Shown: piece by piece, positions 10,641-23,265 of the stretch
Numbering within the stretch: the first letter of the stretch is position 1
Layout: every line of letters begins with the position of its first letter
From: Homalodisca vitripennis
Lineage: Eukaryota; Arthropoda; Insecta; Hemiptera; Cicadellidae
DNA length: 64,000 bases
Reading direction: 5' to 3'
NCBI RefSeq assembly: GCF_021130785.1
Contig: NC_060212.1
Span: 147,647,501 to 147,711,500, forward strand
Notes under the pieces: generated by a model
What the model was told of the DNA's origin: nothing
The model's database searches: none
What the model saw: the letters and a program-made list of their open reading frames with translations, nothing else
Position numbers and translations under genes: made by a program

Positions 10641-12169
10641 CTAAATCAACAAGACAAAAATTAATTTATACATAAAATTATTTGAAATTTCTTAAGTGTC
10701 TAGTAGTTAATTATTTGTATCTGAAGTGAATTAGATATAAAAATACTTTATTAGTGGATTAATATATTATAATTAGAAAATAATTAGACTATAGGACCTA
10801 ATTTATATTTGAAAAACCTCAAAAGTTTTGGCAGTTAAAATTTTGTAGTATAGTAATTTCCAAATACTTGATTTATTTAAATTATTGAACAGTAAAATTT
10901 GGTTAATAGCGCAACAATTTTACAAATGGCTGTAAATGTTAGTAAAAAGAAGCAATCAAACATATTACTAGATGGAAGGTAGTTGTTTCAAATATGATAG
11001 TTAAAGATAAAATCTTTCTGTTCCATTGTCAGCACTAGAACTCATTGTGACTTAACAACACAACAGACGTCCTCATTTTTAACCTACAAGTGTGGTCCTT
11101 TCTACACATCAAATTCAGGTTAATTAAGAATTATTGCAGTAGTAGGTCATTTCGTAAGTTTTTTCCACATTGAAATATAAGTATGTAGTAAAAATCTGAA
11201 AACTATAACTTTAATTGCGATAATGTGCGTCATAGAGTTTTAAAATTATGAGGAGAATAAAAATATCGCTTTTAAGGTCCTATTTTCCTTCAGATAAAAA
11301 AAATGAATCTCTATAATGTAATGTAAATGTAAAACTTGTTAATTAATATATATTACTCTAAATATAAAATATTATTGATTACTACATCGTATTTGGTAAT
11401 GGGCTATTTTAAAATACAGCTGATATCTAAGCAAGTCATCGTTTTTCTTGTAGCTAAATTTGCTGATTTTCTCTCTCCCAAACATTACTTTTCCGATGTA
11501 AAAATGTTTTCTCAATGTAAGCATTTCTTTCCGTTGTGAAACATATTTACTTAGCTACGAGCTTAAAAAGCACTTTCTCAGATCTTATCTTTATTGGAAG
11601 GTAGCTCATTACAATCCACAATAATGAAAAGTATCGATAAATTCTGTTACGGGCTTCGTAAACTTTTACCTCGCATTTTTGATAATCATTCAAATTAATA
11701 TGGATATTTTAAACTGTTAGTTCTTTTTATTTTGTTGCAATACTATGACGTATTTTTACTATCATATTATTTTTAATTGCTATTAAAGTAACAAGCATAA
11801 TAAAAATAATAATAATAATATACTTGCATAAAACTTATGAAATTATTACAACGTCAACTATTTTTGTGAGTAAATCTATACTACGAATTATTGAGAGAAA
11901 AATTAATTCAGATTCAAATTTACTTAAAATGTGTTCTTTTCCTCTCATTGTTTACTCTTCACATCAGGACGAAAGTTTTGTGCCAATTAGTTTTGAATTT
12001 ATAAATCTTTTCTAGCGGCTTGCCTGAAACTGGTTAACCGAGTAATATTTTTGGCACATAAACAAACAGGCGATTGAAGCGAGCTCTTAATTGTAATGAA
12101 TTGTTGAATTTTTTTACGACACCTGAGAGAATATTGATCTATAATTGAATTTATTGAGTTTGACTCGAG
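10641..12169. other. AT-rich spacer, nothing recognised
   Basis: Two short unrecognised plus-strand frames (11336-11539, 11824-12015) have the base composition of the surrounding AT-rich DNA. No domain is seen in either. Confidence 0.45.
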
Positions 12170-13160
12170 CTTGTGATGGTTAAGCGGTAGTTTCTGTTAA
12201 ATTCTGAAGTTGACCCTCCCTCTAGTCTCCTAATGTTGAATATTCCTGCCCTGAACACACTTTTATTTACAGTACAGAATCTCCTCAAAGAGATAGAGAC
12301 AGGGAGAATTCAGCATTGCTACTCCCCTGAAAGTAATTTTAGACGACTCTCTAGGTTTCAATTTTAATATGATTCGAACAGCTCGTTTTGTAGTTTAAAT
12401 ACTCTTTTAAGATTGTATTTAGCGCAGCTGCCCAAAGTTTTATCCCTTAAGCCAAATGTGGGTAAATCAGGCTAATACAATTATACCATTCTCAAGACTT
12501 GCAAAGAACAATAATTTTCCAAGTTACGTAAGGCATAGGTGTATGAATATGAGAAACATCCTCTGTATTGCCGTGCTAAGTCGAACCATGTTCTATGTAT
12601 ATCTCCAGGAACTTTCTGGTATCTAAATCCTCCAGGAGGAATTCATCCACTATGATTGTAGGAGAATTTCGATTCAAATGCTGCCATAAACAAAAATAAA
12701 TAAATAACATTAGACTTGGAATTATTTATTATTTCAGAAAACTGTTAAACGCATTAATTGAGAGCAATACATGATTTTACTTCCAAGTCTCATTAAGATA
12801 AATATTTTATGCAGAGAGTCGTATCATCCATATATTGAACCACCTTTTTCATCTGGGATTGATGAGTTTAACTTATTTTCGTAACAAAAGAAAATTATTG
12901 GACCCAAAATTGATCCCTGTGGGACTCTATGTATCTCTGAGAAAAAATTAGTTATATGCCTGTGGCAGGCCTCGATTGCCACAAACTTCTAACTGATACT
13001 GAAGTGTCTTATGCAAAACTCAGTCAGCAGCTTCGGAAATCTCTTGAAATATGCTAATCGCATTTTCTCTTCTTCCAAGCTTTAGAAATTTCTAATCGGT
13101 AATCAATTAGTTAGTTTCCGGTTTTGAATTTTGGAAATTGGACCCTTCGATGACTTGCAT
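12170..13160 (-). pseudogene. decayed LINE reverse transcriptase (relic 1)
   Basis: Read across several frameshifts and stops, the minus strand gives recognisable RT blocks in the correct order. First is a degenerate motif-A region ending YQLEVCGNRGLPQA (about 12975-13060). Next is RVPQGSILGPIIFF (about 12890-12930). Next is YMDDTTLCIK with the catalytic box at 12823-12834. Then come KFLEIYIEHGST (about 12595-12630), PHLA*GIKLWAAA (about 12425-12465) and a C-terminal LNSPCLYLFEEILYCK (about 12270-12320). This order is that of CR1/Jockey-type LINEs. YMDD in place of the usual YADD still keeps both aspartates, but multiple frameshifts make the copy dead. No endonuclease or target duplication was found. 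Confidence 0.8.
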
Positions 13161-15149
13161 GGTATGAAGTATTTATCATGTTTCAGGCTGCTTTTTAAAA
13201 TTTGTTGCAGAGTTTTAATGTTTACATTATGACGTTGCTTTGTGCCTCATAACTTTTTGTATATTATTTAATAATTTTGAAAAAATAAATTAACTCATTA
13301 CAGTTTATCCGGCAAAAATCGAATGAAGAAACTGAAGCATTTCTCGTGATTTTAAAATATCAGAAGTAACCCCAGGTGTTTCATTGAACTATTTTATTCA
13401 ATTGTTTAATTTAAAAAAATGAAATACAGGCTATGTCTAAATAATATAACGATTATGAGATTCCTGGAATGGTTTATCTGAAGAACAAAATGTATTAAAA
13501 ATACTTCAAAATTCAAATTTGAGATGTCTGTTAAGAACCTTGATCTTCCTTGGGACATTTGTTATAGTTATATATTTTTATGCAATATTATAAACTCTGA
13601 TTCTTTAAAAAGATAAACATATATTTCTGCATAATAAGTTCCATATAAAATCTAGTTATTTTACCATGTTATGATGAACTCTAAATTCAAGTGGAAAACT
13701 GAAAATTTTTTAAACATGTGTTACTATCAAAATACTTTTAAACATGATATGTATATTTTGTTTATTTAAAATTTGATAGAGGAGTGATTTTTAAAATATT
13801 TTAAATGTGACAATGACCTCAGTTAAGATTATTTATATACTAAGTCTGAGAAATAATAAGGCGAAAGTTCCAAACTCGGTTTTTAGAAAACTATTGTGCT
13901 TGTCAGTAATAACATATAACCCAAAACTATATTATAATTATAGAACGAAAATATACTTTAACAAAGGGCATAATGTAATGGTGCATTGTTTAGTGGTGTT
14001 TAACAATGTGTTGAGAGATTGAAGTGGGTGCAAAGAGAAGGTCTGTAATCCGCCAATATTATATTTAGTAGTCATTACTGGATTTTTACTCAGTTTCCTC
14101 TTGGGAAACTTATCAAACATCTCAAGTCAACATCGATATTGCTTTCTGGGTCAAATAGATCAAACTAATATTGAAGCAAGCTTATATACGTAATTACGTC
14201 TCAACGTTACCTAAATAAATTTATTAACAATCATTATGATTTTTGCATAATTTTCACACATTTAATTGTAAGACACTTTACACTTAAATTCATCCATTAA
14301 AGTGCGCAGTTGTGTACACCAGCAATATATTGAGAGGTGATCGAAAATAAGCCCAAAAGTGTAGAGTTTTAGTACAATTTTGAATATATTACGTATACTA
14401 AGTGACAGATATAGTGTATAACTAAACAATACATTACTTAAACTATTTTAATAAATCAATTCAAATAACCAATATATGACTTAAAAAAGAGAAATGTATA
14501 CTAGTTGACCTACTCACAAGTCTCTTTTTACGACTTGCCAGTAATTATTTACAAGACGGCTGAGCCTACTTTGATGGAACTTTCTATCTAACTGATAAAA
14601 GATAGCTGCTTCCAAAATATCCCAAAAATGTTTTGAAGCATCGAACTGGTATATGATAGAAATTAATTGTATATTAATAATTCTCAAATATTATACTTTT
14701 ATAAAAAGGAAATTGCAGTGACGGAATTCCTTTTATATGAGATTTATGCTCCTCTAGGAGGCATTTGAGTTTTAACATGAAACAACCAGACAAGAGTGTT
14801 GTAAAGATTTAGTGTTCTGCAAATAACCGTCACTTACTTCATAGACGTTAGGAAACGTATCGTTTTTCATTACAGTATTCCAAGTGTTGTCTCTGATGGA
14901 ACTAATGTTAAATTCGTACCAGGGCAATAATTCACAACCGAGTGAGAAGAAGATTAGGGAGTGTATAATCCTAGTAACCAGGACAGTTTTCCCGTATCTA
15001 AGAGATCCCGTGGAAAACTTTCCTGTTTCAGTTTGAGTTCCATCTGGTGCTAAATTACCGTGCAGGTGCTGTGAGAGCATTCTCAGTGTAGATTAAGTTT
15101 CAGATGACGTTTCATTAGGAATGGGTTGAAAAATGTATACTGAATAGTT

Positions 15150-15151
<2 letters not shown>
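13161..15151. other. AT-rich spacer, nothing recognised
   Basis: Short unrecognised frames occur at 13807-14022 (plus), 13938-14120 (minus) and 14772-15080 (minus). None shows a known motif. No repeats were identified. Confidence 0.45.

Positions 15152-15205
<54 letters not shown>
15152..15205. repeat. (TA)27 microsatellite
   Basis: A pure TA run immediately abutting the tRNA-like tandem array. Confidence 0.97.
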
Positions 15206-15212
<7 letters not shown>

Positions 15213-15241
15213 TCAATAAACATTGAATCGCAAAAAGTACT

Positions 15242-15311
15242 TGCTCCACCGGGACTCGAACCCGGATCTTTCACTTGCCGGGTGAATGTGCTACCATTAC
15301 ACCACAGAGCC
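15242..15311 (-). tRNA. tRNA-like sequence, anticodon position GGC (Ala), unit 1
   Basis: The sequence folds as a cloverleaf. The acceptor GGCTCTG pairs with TGGAGCA at six of seven positions (1-72 is a G-A mismatch). The D stem is GTGT/GCAC with loop AATGGTA. The anticodon stem TTCAC/GTGAA is perfect with loop CCGGCAA. The T stem CCGGG/CCCGG is perfect with loop TTCGAGT. Box B (GGGTTCGAGTCCC) is canonical and the D region (TGGTGTAATGGTAGCAC) is close to tRNA-Gln. Position 33 is C instead of the nearly universal T. It lies in a tandem repeat, so it is more likely a tRNA-derived repeat or pseudo-tRNA than a working gene, though polymerase III transcription is plausible. Confidence 0.55.
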
Positions 15312-15502
15312 CTCACTTTTTACGATTCAATTATTTTGTATTTGGCCGTTTCTTTCACATATGTGTTTAAATATCCAAACTAACATATGATCGGAAGACC
15401 AAATACCTGTCAAATGACTTCTATTTACATTCATTAAATTTGTATAAATGGCAATAGCCGAATTTAATTTATTTCAATAAACATTGAATCGCAAAAAGTA
15501 CT

Positions 15503-15572
15503 TGCTTCACCGGGACTCGAACCCGGATCTCTCACTTGCCGGGTGAATGTGCTACCATTACACCACAGAGCC
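15503..15572 (-). tRNA. tRNA-like sequence, unit 2
   Basis: Same cloverleaf as unit 1, with TGAAGCA as the 3' acceptor strand (an extra acceptor mismatch) and GTGAG on the 3' side of the anticodon stem. The anticodon loop CCGGCAA is unchanged. The additional mismatch argues against constraint on this copy as a tRNA. Confidence 0.5.
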
Positions 15573-15764
15573 CTCACTTTTTTACGATTCAATTATTTTG
15601 TATTTGGCCGTTTCTTTCACATATGTGTTTAAATATCCAAACTAACATATGATCGGAAGACCAAATACCTGTCAAATGACTTCTATTTACATTCATTAAA
15701 TTTGTATAAATGGCAATAGCCGAATTTAATTTATTTCAATAAACATTGAATCGCAAAAAGTACT

Positions 15765-15834
15765 TGCTCCACCGGGACTCGAACCCGGATCTCTCACTTG
15801 CCGGGTGAATGTGCTACCATTACACCACAGAGCC
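15765..15834 (-). tRNA. tRNA-like sequence, unit 3
   Basis: Identical to unit 1 across acceptor, D and T arms; the anticodon stem 3' strand is GTGAG. It is the partner of the inverted copy at 15943-15995, about 110 bp away, with which it can form a long hairpin. Confidence 0.5.
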
Positions 15835-15942
15835 CTCACTTTTTACGATTCAATTATTTTGTATTTGGCCGTTTCTTTCACATATGTGTTTAAATATCCA
15901 AACTAACATATGATCGGAAGACCAAATACCTGTCAAATGACT

Positions 15943-15995
15943 GTAGCACATTCACCCGGCAAGTGAGAGATCCGGGTTCGAGTCCCGGTGGAGCA
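15943..15995 (+). tRNA. 5'-truncated tRNA-like sequence, inverted copy
   Basis: Begins within the D arm (GTAGCAC) and continues through the anticodon loop CCGGCAA and an intact T arm to GGAGCA. The acceptor 5' strand is absent. It is joined directly to ...GTCAAATGACT of the third unit, marking an inversion breakpoint within the array. Not functional as a tRNA. Confidence 0.6.
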
Positions 15996-16064
15996 AGTAC
16001 TTTTTGCGATTCAATGTTTATTGAAATAAATTAAACTCGGCTATTGCCATTTATACAAATTTAA

Positions 16065-16067
<3 letters not shown>

Positions 16068-16101
<34 letters not shown>
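16068..16101. repeat. (TA)n microsatellite
   Basis: A TA run of 34 bp directly following the AATTTAATGAA tail of the inverted tRNA-like unit. Confidence 0.95.
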
Positions 16102-16103
<2 letters not shown>

Positions 16104-17749
16104 TTTTTCCATTAACATCAATCCTCTAATGATTGTTCAATTACGTTTCGTTTTCCATGCCAATATGCAAATTGAGATGACTAATAGAAGAAATGTGAAT
16201 CAATTCTTAATCAGTGAAAAAGGATATAATGCAGAAATTTCCAGATAAACACATACTACCTCATTCATGGTATCAGGTCATCCCGTTTATTTCAGATTTT
16301 AATTTAAATTTTACAGCGCAATTACATGCAATAGGTTCCTGAGATTAATGTTTTTTCTATTGACCTGATAAATAAATGGAGTCATTTTGCTACTTGTGCT
16401 AAAGTTATAAATATGTATGGATTGAAGGTGAAATCCTTTTTAGAGATTTGAAGCTGTTTAGAGTGCAGGTTTAATCTTTTTCCCAGCAAATATTTTGTAT
16501 GCTTACTCCCTTTCCTGCTTTTAATACAAGTTTTTATGAAATTAGACCATAGGATTTAAGAAATTACAATCCACACATAATTGTGTTATTCAATCTCATC
16601 TAATGTAAATTTAGAATTACTAGTAATCAAACCTATGTCGCAATGGAAACGACTCCTCTCCTCTTGGTTTTGAGCCTAGCTCTGTGAAGTGGAATAAGTT
16701 AATGACATGCGAAGTTCGTTAATACTCGTTCCTGTGTTCAAGATGGTGCTACGGATTTCCAAATATATGTAAGGATGCATAATGACGCCACTTTAAATGG
16801 AAAATTACATTGTAAAAATATGGGCAATAATCAATTACAGAGAATACGTTATTTGACTAAGGTAATATATTTTAAATATACGTGTAATTTTAATAATTTC
16901 TTCAAATATATTTCAACATTACTGTAGCAGCGTTAAATGATCAGAGATAGTACCTTTGCTTAAAATTACAGAGCACACAAGAAGATACAAGATAACCTAT
17001 AACACTAACGTTGGCGGGGTTTTCTGACACAAGCCAATTTGTGTGGCAAAGTTATGTTGTAATAATATCCTGCACCGACGTGCAATATCAAGCGTCTGTA
17101 ATTTATATAACATCATGCTACATTTCCAGACCAGACACGGTTGAAATTGGAGCCTGGAGAAGTGTGTTATATTATCATAACTTTATGTATTTTATAATAT
17201 TATTGTGCTTGAGAAGTTAATTTTGTACTCTGGATACATAAACTATACTGGGGTATATAGAGGTACTGCAAACAAACTATCCATTAATTGTAGCTTAAAA
17301 TTGTATTTACATTCTCGTTTCTACTTGATTGCTAGTAATGTTCAATATTTTAGTACGTAAAGTATAGTAAACAAACTAGTTTTTAGTAGTCAGGGATGTA
17401 ATTTTCTTCAGATCTAGGGATGGTAAGAGGCTCAGTCAGGTATACATTTTATTAAAGAAAAGGTCACCAACTGACAGTATTATTCAATGATATGTATCAC
17501 TTGAAACTCGTATTATATGTTATTATGACATAATTTTGTATATTTATTTTTATATTACCACACTGACCACTCGCCCTAATTCAACTAGGCATGCATGATT
17601 GCTAATAAATTCAGTAGTTGGAATATTTAATCAAGGCACCCACTTAGAACTTAACATATACGTATGGCTTCCCTTACCGTGATTACACATACATTTTTAT
17701 CAGTATGAAATAATTTTTTTTTGTTCTCTTAGGAAAAGAAGCTTATAAA
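16102..17749. other. AT-rich spacer, nothing recognised
   Basis: One unrecognised plus-strand frame (17011-17220) has no identifiable motif. No structure was noted. Confidence 0.45.
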
Positions 17750-17900
17750 TTGCACCTAGTCCTGTAAGGACCTTTGCGCTGCTTCCGGAGTGATAGGATA
17801 TTCAGGATGGGTAAGGTTATGGAGTAGGGGCCGCCTCCTATCGAGATCCATGAGGAAGAATTAGGGCACTACATCTCAAAGTCATCCCGGAAGAAGGGAG
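17750..17900 (+). repeat. dispersed repeat family A, copy 1
   Basis: Contains CCTAGTCCTGTAAGGACCTT, AGTGATAGGATATTCAGGAT, GGGTAAGGTTATGG, and CGAGATCCATGAGGAAGAA followed by TTAGGGCACTACAT. The same order occurs on the minus strand at 37195-37345 and 44525-44665. A weakly shared minus-frame peptide pattern (HEE..G/R.HY(V/I)S) may reflect former coding sequence, but no family is recognised. Confidence 0.65.
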
Positions 17901-20699
17901 GCCAGCTGTGAACCAGCTATGAAATCATTGGATGAGATTTATTGATGTAATATCAAAAAATATGCTAAAAGTGAGTAGGAAAAGTTATACAATTTTAAAC
18001 AGTGTTAATGCCTGAGTGTTTAGTGAAGTTCCGAATAAAGGAACTCCAAAACCTATCTCTTTCTAAGCTTGTTAAATATTTGAATGGTTCATACATAATG
18101 GGCTAAAATCATAAACATTATTCTTACTACCATTGCAGTTATAAATGGATTGGTCTATTATCTTTGGTATTGTATAAAGTACATATGTATCCAATAGGAG
18201 TCTTAGCTTCTGCTTGTGAAAAAATTAAAGACTCTAGTTACATTGTTCTCATACATAACCACGTTATAAACGAGAAAAATGGATTGAAAAATGAGTAAAT
18301 ATTATATTATGAAGGTTATTCATAGAAAATGTTTCAGTAGCTTATAAACAAATGTGATTAAGATACTTTGTTGGAGGGGTTGGATTTATATATAAAAGTG
18401 TTGTAAAGCTAGAATACGTTAGCCCTACCTGCTATGCCGTCTTCATTGCAAGCTAACCTGTAAAAGACGTTTTAACTGTGTTCAGTTGTCTTAGGTTATT
18501 GATTTAAAATTGTCGGGAGCATGGTAATCTTTTATGGTCTTTTCAATTTTTTTGTATATACTTTTTTCTCTGTTAAATTAAATATATTTTACTACCTAAA
18601 ATTAAATAGTTATACGTCACTGGAAAATGCAGTCTTGATTTATGTACGAACATGATTTTGTGGACGGAAGTGGTTTAGGTTGGTGTCTGCTTTTGTATAG
18701 AAGGTAACAAGTACATGTTACTATAAATTTATTGATTATAATATCTCAGGTTATGGCTCCTCATATTGATATATTTAAAGTAAGAGACTATGTAGTAAAC
18801 TCCACTTCTACCACCAAAATACTGAAATTGAAAAGTTAAACGTCGGTCAGTTGGGAGTTGCTTTCCTGAGCAGGATGTTGTTCGCTATGGAGCTAGCCCC
18901 TCCCCCAGATTGGATCGAACTCTGGCATGCATTTATCCTTGTACATATGTAACGCACGAAATAGACTTGCGTCACCATTGTTTTAACTTTAGATATATTA
19001 TAAACTGCCGCAGTCCTAAGTTATATTCTGTTAAAAATACAGTTTATATTGCGTCAGTTTACATTGCATTTCAGACATAGAAAATAATTTGACAACATGA
19101 ATCACGTTGCAGTTCCTAACGTTTGACAGAGTGGGAAATGGCAAGAGAGATATCTAAAATATGTCTTATTTCTTCGTGAGCAGAATTTTGACAGTGACTG
19201 AACTGACAGGTGAGATGTCACAAATTTATCGGGCGAGTCTTGGTGCAGAGTAGGATGGCCTCCGAACAAATATCAGTATATACTGCAGGCTCTTCAATTA
19301 TATTTATTAAAACCATACATGCAGTCGATATGATTTTAAATTGTTTGGTTATCAAAAAATGCTTTATACTTATAGTAATAGTTAACGAATGGATTAACTA
19401 AATCAAACCAAAATAATATTCCTAAAATGATTTCATATGAAATAAAATAAAAACCTAATTTATTTATATAATTTAAAAATTATACATAATACACTTTTTA
19501 TAACGACTTTAGTTCAAAAAATTATATATATTCTTGTGTTTTGTAATTTCAACAGATACAATTATCTGTAATTTATTTATTATTTTCCAAAATCACAATA
19601 ATACTGTAATACATTAAGTGTAATTATATATTTTAGAACAATTTTAATAGTCCACTGTATTGATTGGATATATATTTGATATGTCCAATTAGCACGCTAT
19701 ACTTACTTCCAATTTTCATATATTTTAGAAGATATACAGTATAGCCTATTTATGCATAATAATGTAAATCCTAAAAGCTGAAAAAAGTTAAACATATAAT
19801 TACATGTTTTTAACAAAACGTAATTGGTATTCGATTTTTTTAATGCTATGTGGAACATATTTTTAATGTGTATATTTTGTATTTGTGTGCAATGGATTCA
19901 TTATTAAATAAACAAATTTGCAACTTAATTGCCTTGTTAAATTAATTGGTAAATATAGCTCATGGTAGATCACCTGTCCTGTGTAGGAAAAAATAATTGA
20001 ACTTACAATTTTGCTCCAAATATGACTCTTGTTCGTCCATCCCTAATTATCAAATACAAATATCATGAAGGAAACATTATAAAGAAATTCCTCCAGCACA
20101 AGTGTTTGTAGAACAAAGATACCAAAATTTTACATTATCTGCATAACCAATAATGGTCGAATATCAACATAAAGGTAGAACAATTACAGCACAATCTCTT
20201 TGAATCTATTTGTTGGAAGAAAAATATTGGTATAGCGCAAACAAACAAGTAGATAATAATGTAAATATCTCTATTAGGTTAAACTCACATTGTTTTTCTG
20301 ACCTCCTATGAAAGGATAACTCATAAATAGTATTGTTAAGAAAGTCATAGTACTATTTAAAGAAAATATTACCATGTAGAACATATTGAACATTGAATAA
20401 ATATTATATATTTTGTCTACTAAAAAGGTGAGAGTCCCGTTAGCAAAGAATGTACTTAAAAAATTAACGATATCGATGGTTCAACAAGCGGATGCTTGCA
20501 TCCATATTTAACAGTTACTTCGATGGACTGATTGGTTTAACTCTTTATTATGACACGTACATTTAGGACCATTAGGTCCTTTCTTACACTTTAACTGTGT
20601 CAATAAATACAAATAAAAATCTATTTTTAACTATAAAATAATCGACACTAAACAGAATAATTAAGAAAATATCATGGTAATTAATTTTTTTAAATGGAA
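17901..20699. other. AT-rich spacer with few landmarks
   Basis: No gene is supported. A GC-richer patch at 18840-18990 includes GAGTTCGATCCAATCTGG on the minus strand, which resembles a polymerase III box B. No box A or tRNA fold accompanies it. 19210-19401 is an unrecognised short frame. Confidence 0.45.
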
Positions 20700-22300
20700 A
20701 AAGTAAAATCTAAATTAAAAAAGATTACTCATAAAATACAACTTTAACATTTTATGTTTTACATAATAAAGTGAAATATGTTATGTGATCCCGCCTTAAA
20801 TTGATGAAGAAACGCAAAGAATTACTTTGTATCTTCTGCAATATATTGATAAAAAAGACGGTCATGTCATTAAGGTCGGTACAGCAGTAGCGGAATTTTG
20901 CATAACAAGTGACACAAAAAGAACGAGCTTTATATGATTTTGCATAAACTTAAGCATTTTCTTAAGTGTATAGACTGACGCAAATACCTTTTAGAAGTAC
21001 ATATTTAGTCCAGTCCAGTGTGTTAGTAATGGTCAATCCCAAGCTCCTCACACTACTGCAGTTTTGTAAGATGGTATCATTCACTGATATTTATTCTACG
21101 TTCTTTGAGTTAATAGTATTAAAAACCTTGAATGCCCATTTATTATGAGGTTTTTTCTGTTTTAGGCTTTAGTCCGTGCATTCAATACGATGTACTATCT
21201 CTTGAATATCCAAGTTAACATTTCAAATTATGCAATTAATGTCATTTACGTTGCAGTGAGCGTATATCTGAAGATCGTGAGCATAAGCGATAAATTTGGG
21301 TTAGTCAGTACTGTACGTATACCACGGATGTACAGTTCAAACAGTAAAGGGCCAAGAATAAGCCCTTGAGTTACTCCACATATGACAGTTTTCTAGTGAG
21401 ATTTGTTGTTATCAACCACAACACACTGCTGCCTCCCGATCAGGATAAGATCCCATACACGAAAAAATCTCAGCATAAAATCCCACGAATTTGGATTTTT
21501 AAATCAATAGAGTTATTGACAGAGTCAAAGGCCTTAGAGAATTCAAACAAGACTAGAACAGTGCATTGTCGCTGATCCATGGCAAGCCGGATGTCATCTA
21601 ATGTTATTCGTAGTAACGCAGTTGCAGTATTGTGATACTATGCAAATTCAGATTGATGAGTGATGAGAATATCCTAACTAAAAAAATACGAAATATTTGG
21701 CAATGCACTATTTCTTTAAGACCCTACGACAATGCATGCAGGATTGTAAGGTGTCTGTAGTCTTGTGGAAAAGCAGGTGATGGAACCTTGTTTAAGAGAC
21801 GGATTTAGGCAAGCTTCCATTGTTTTGGTAAAGTACCAGTTCATAAGGATCCATTAAAAAGTAATGTAACTGACATAATAATAGATAAAAAGAGATTTTT
21901 CATCAGCAGGATAGATATATTATCAAATCCAATTGCATTATTGATGATGCGACTAAGAGTCTGCAAGATATCCAAGCCCTGAATTGACACTGGAAATGTG
22001 CATGCTCCGTGAGGGACTGACTGTGAAGTTAATTTATGTAATTTTGCATAGTCATTACATTTTTGCTTAAGAACATTAGATAAAATAATTATAAACTACG
22101 TACACTTTAAAACACTAAAAAGAACTTGGGCAGAGACCGGAGAGTGCTCCTTACCAAAGTTAAACTTTTTCACATTACGCCGAAGAACAGCTTTCTTTCG
22201 GCAAATATTGTGTTGTTATCTCAATGTAGGACTTCTCTGTTTGACTCTGTTGCGGATCCGGCGATACTGATTTGTGGCCATTGCATCACTAGACCTTCGA
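20700..22300 (-). pseudogene. decayed LINE reverse transcriptase (relic 2)
   Basis: Minus-strand blocks appear in order. A linker-like YRRIRNRVKQ lies near 22240-22270. Motif A VLVLFEFSKAFDSVNNS is at about 21505-21560. The block GVTQGLILGPLLFELYIRGI is at about 21315-21375. The catalytic box reads YAHD (21274-21285) where YADD is expected, so one catalytic aspartate is lost. Then come VRSLGLTITNTLDWTKYV (about 21000-21055), LKKMLKFMQNHIK (about 20925-20965) and LQKIQSNSLRFFINLRRDHI (about 20785-20850). The order is typical of CR1/Jockey-type LINEs. Numerous stops and frameshifts show it has long been inactive. Confidence 0.8.
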
Positions 22301-22377
22301 GCCTAGTAAGTACATTGAGTGCTGTTGATTCATTAAATTAAAAATATCGTGAGTGAGGCAAAGCACTGAGTGCTGTT

Positions 22378-23116
22378 TATAATAATAATAATAATAATCT
22401 TTATTTTCATCAAAATTGCATGCAATACAATGCAATACAATATAATTCTTATACCATATGAATACAACATGCACACAATAGGGTAAAGCTGAGAAATAAA
22501 GATATAATCTCCCAGGCATGCCTGATTGGAGAATTTTACACACTTTCAATTAACTGGAAAAAATATAGCAGCAACTCAAGCAAATACAATAAACATTCAC
22601 TATATTATACAAGTTTACAATCACCAATTGAAATCATAATTACTTTCCGCTTAGCTAGAAATACTATAAATAATTTCAGATAATTTATAAGAGCCTATAT
22701 ATACAATTACACGAGTCAAAAAATACAATTACAAAATTAATATAACTAAGGAGAGTAAGCATAAATAAATGTTTGTCTTTGCATAAATAAATACATTTTC
22801 CATAAAAATAGATGAGGAGGATAAACAAATAAAACTTTCATTACTTAACCATTTAAGTATCAAACTTAAATAATATTGGTTCAATATCTACAAATGATAG
22901 AAGCCATTTTTTAAGATGTTTTAAAAATACATTTAACGAATTTTCATTTCTGATTGTTTGTGGTAACAGATTGAACATTCTTGGTGCCATATAGAAAACT
23001 GTCTTTGTAAAAAAGGTATTAAAAGGTTTTGGTACTAATAAATCGTTTGCGTTATTTACTCCTATTGTTTCTATTGGCTTGTAATTGGCTACTAATTTGC
23101 TTGTAAAACACGGCCA
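22378..23116 (-). mobile_element. 5'-truncated LINE 3' end with (ATT)n tail
   Basis: The minus strand carries the final ~87 codons of a LINE ORF2, about 450 bp of 3' UTR, and a terminal (ATT)n run (plus-strand AATAATAAT... at 22378-22398). No clear target duplication was seen. It lies next to relic 2 on the same strand. The intact C-terminal frame here shows it is a younger, separate insertion. Confidence 0.7.
22853..23116 (-). pseudogene. LINE ORF2 C-terminal fragment
   Basis: An uninterrupted 87-residue frame contains KTVFYMAPRMFNLLPQTIR followed by NVFLKHLKKWLLS and ends at a TAA codon (22853-22855). The pattern MAP..FN.LP..IR...S...F...LKKWLL is the conserved C-terminal tail after the RT domain of CR1/Jockey/RTE-type LINEs. 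It has no initiation codon and no catalytic domain. Confidence 0.75.
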
Positions 23117-23229
23117 GAATTAGTGCATTTAAAGAGATAACCATTTAATTAACGTCCTGCTGGATTTCTATTAAATGTCATGGCACCTGAATAACGCATT
23201 CTATAAGGGCTTTATCGCTCACCAACGTT

Positions 23230-23234
23230 AATAT

Positions 23235-23265
<31 letters not shown>
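23230..23265. repeat. (AT)n microsatellite
   Basis: An AT run with one phase slip (ATATAATATA). Confidence 0.9.

Larger units (their letters stand above)
15206..16067. repeat. tandem array of tRNA-like repeat (261-bp period) with inverted end copy
   Basis: There are three head-to-tail units, with the tRNA-like parts starting at 15242, 15503 and 15765. An inverted partial copy follows at 15943-16067. Each unit carries ATTTCAATAAACATTGAATCGC, a tRNA-like cloverleaf on the minus strand, GATTCAATTATTTTGTATTTGG, and CATATGATCGGAAGACC. It then ends in an AT-rich tail with AAATGGCAATAGCCGAATTT. The tRNA-like part is flanked by a 16-bp inverted repeat (15223-15238 with 15315-15330 in unit 1, one wobble). 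Units are nearly identical, so expansion is recent. (TA)n tracts bound both ends of the array. Confidence 0.9.

Noticed and set aside
15083..15316. 77-codon minus frame (ALWCNGSTF... then Tyr-Ile repeats)
   Set aside because: It is a tRNA-like sequence read as protein, followed by a (TA)n tract. The same applies to 45513-45731.
18840..18990. Box B-like GAGTTCGATCC on the minus strand
   Set aside because: No box A at the expected distance, no cloverleaf and no second copy in the window, so not called as a SINE.
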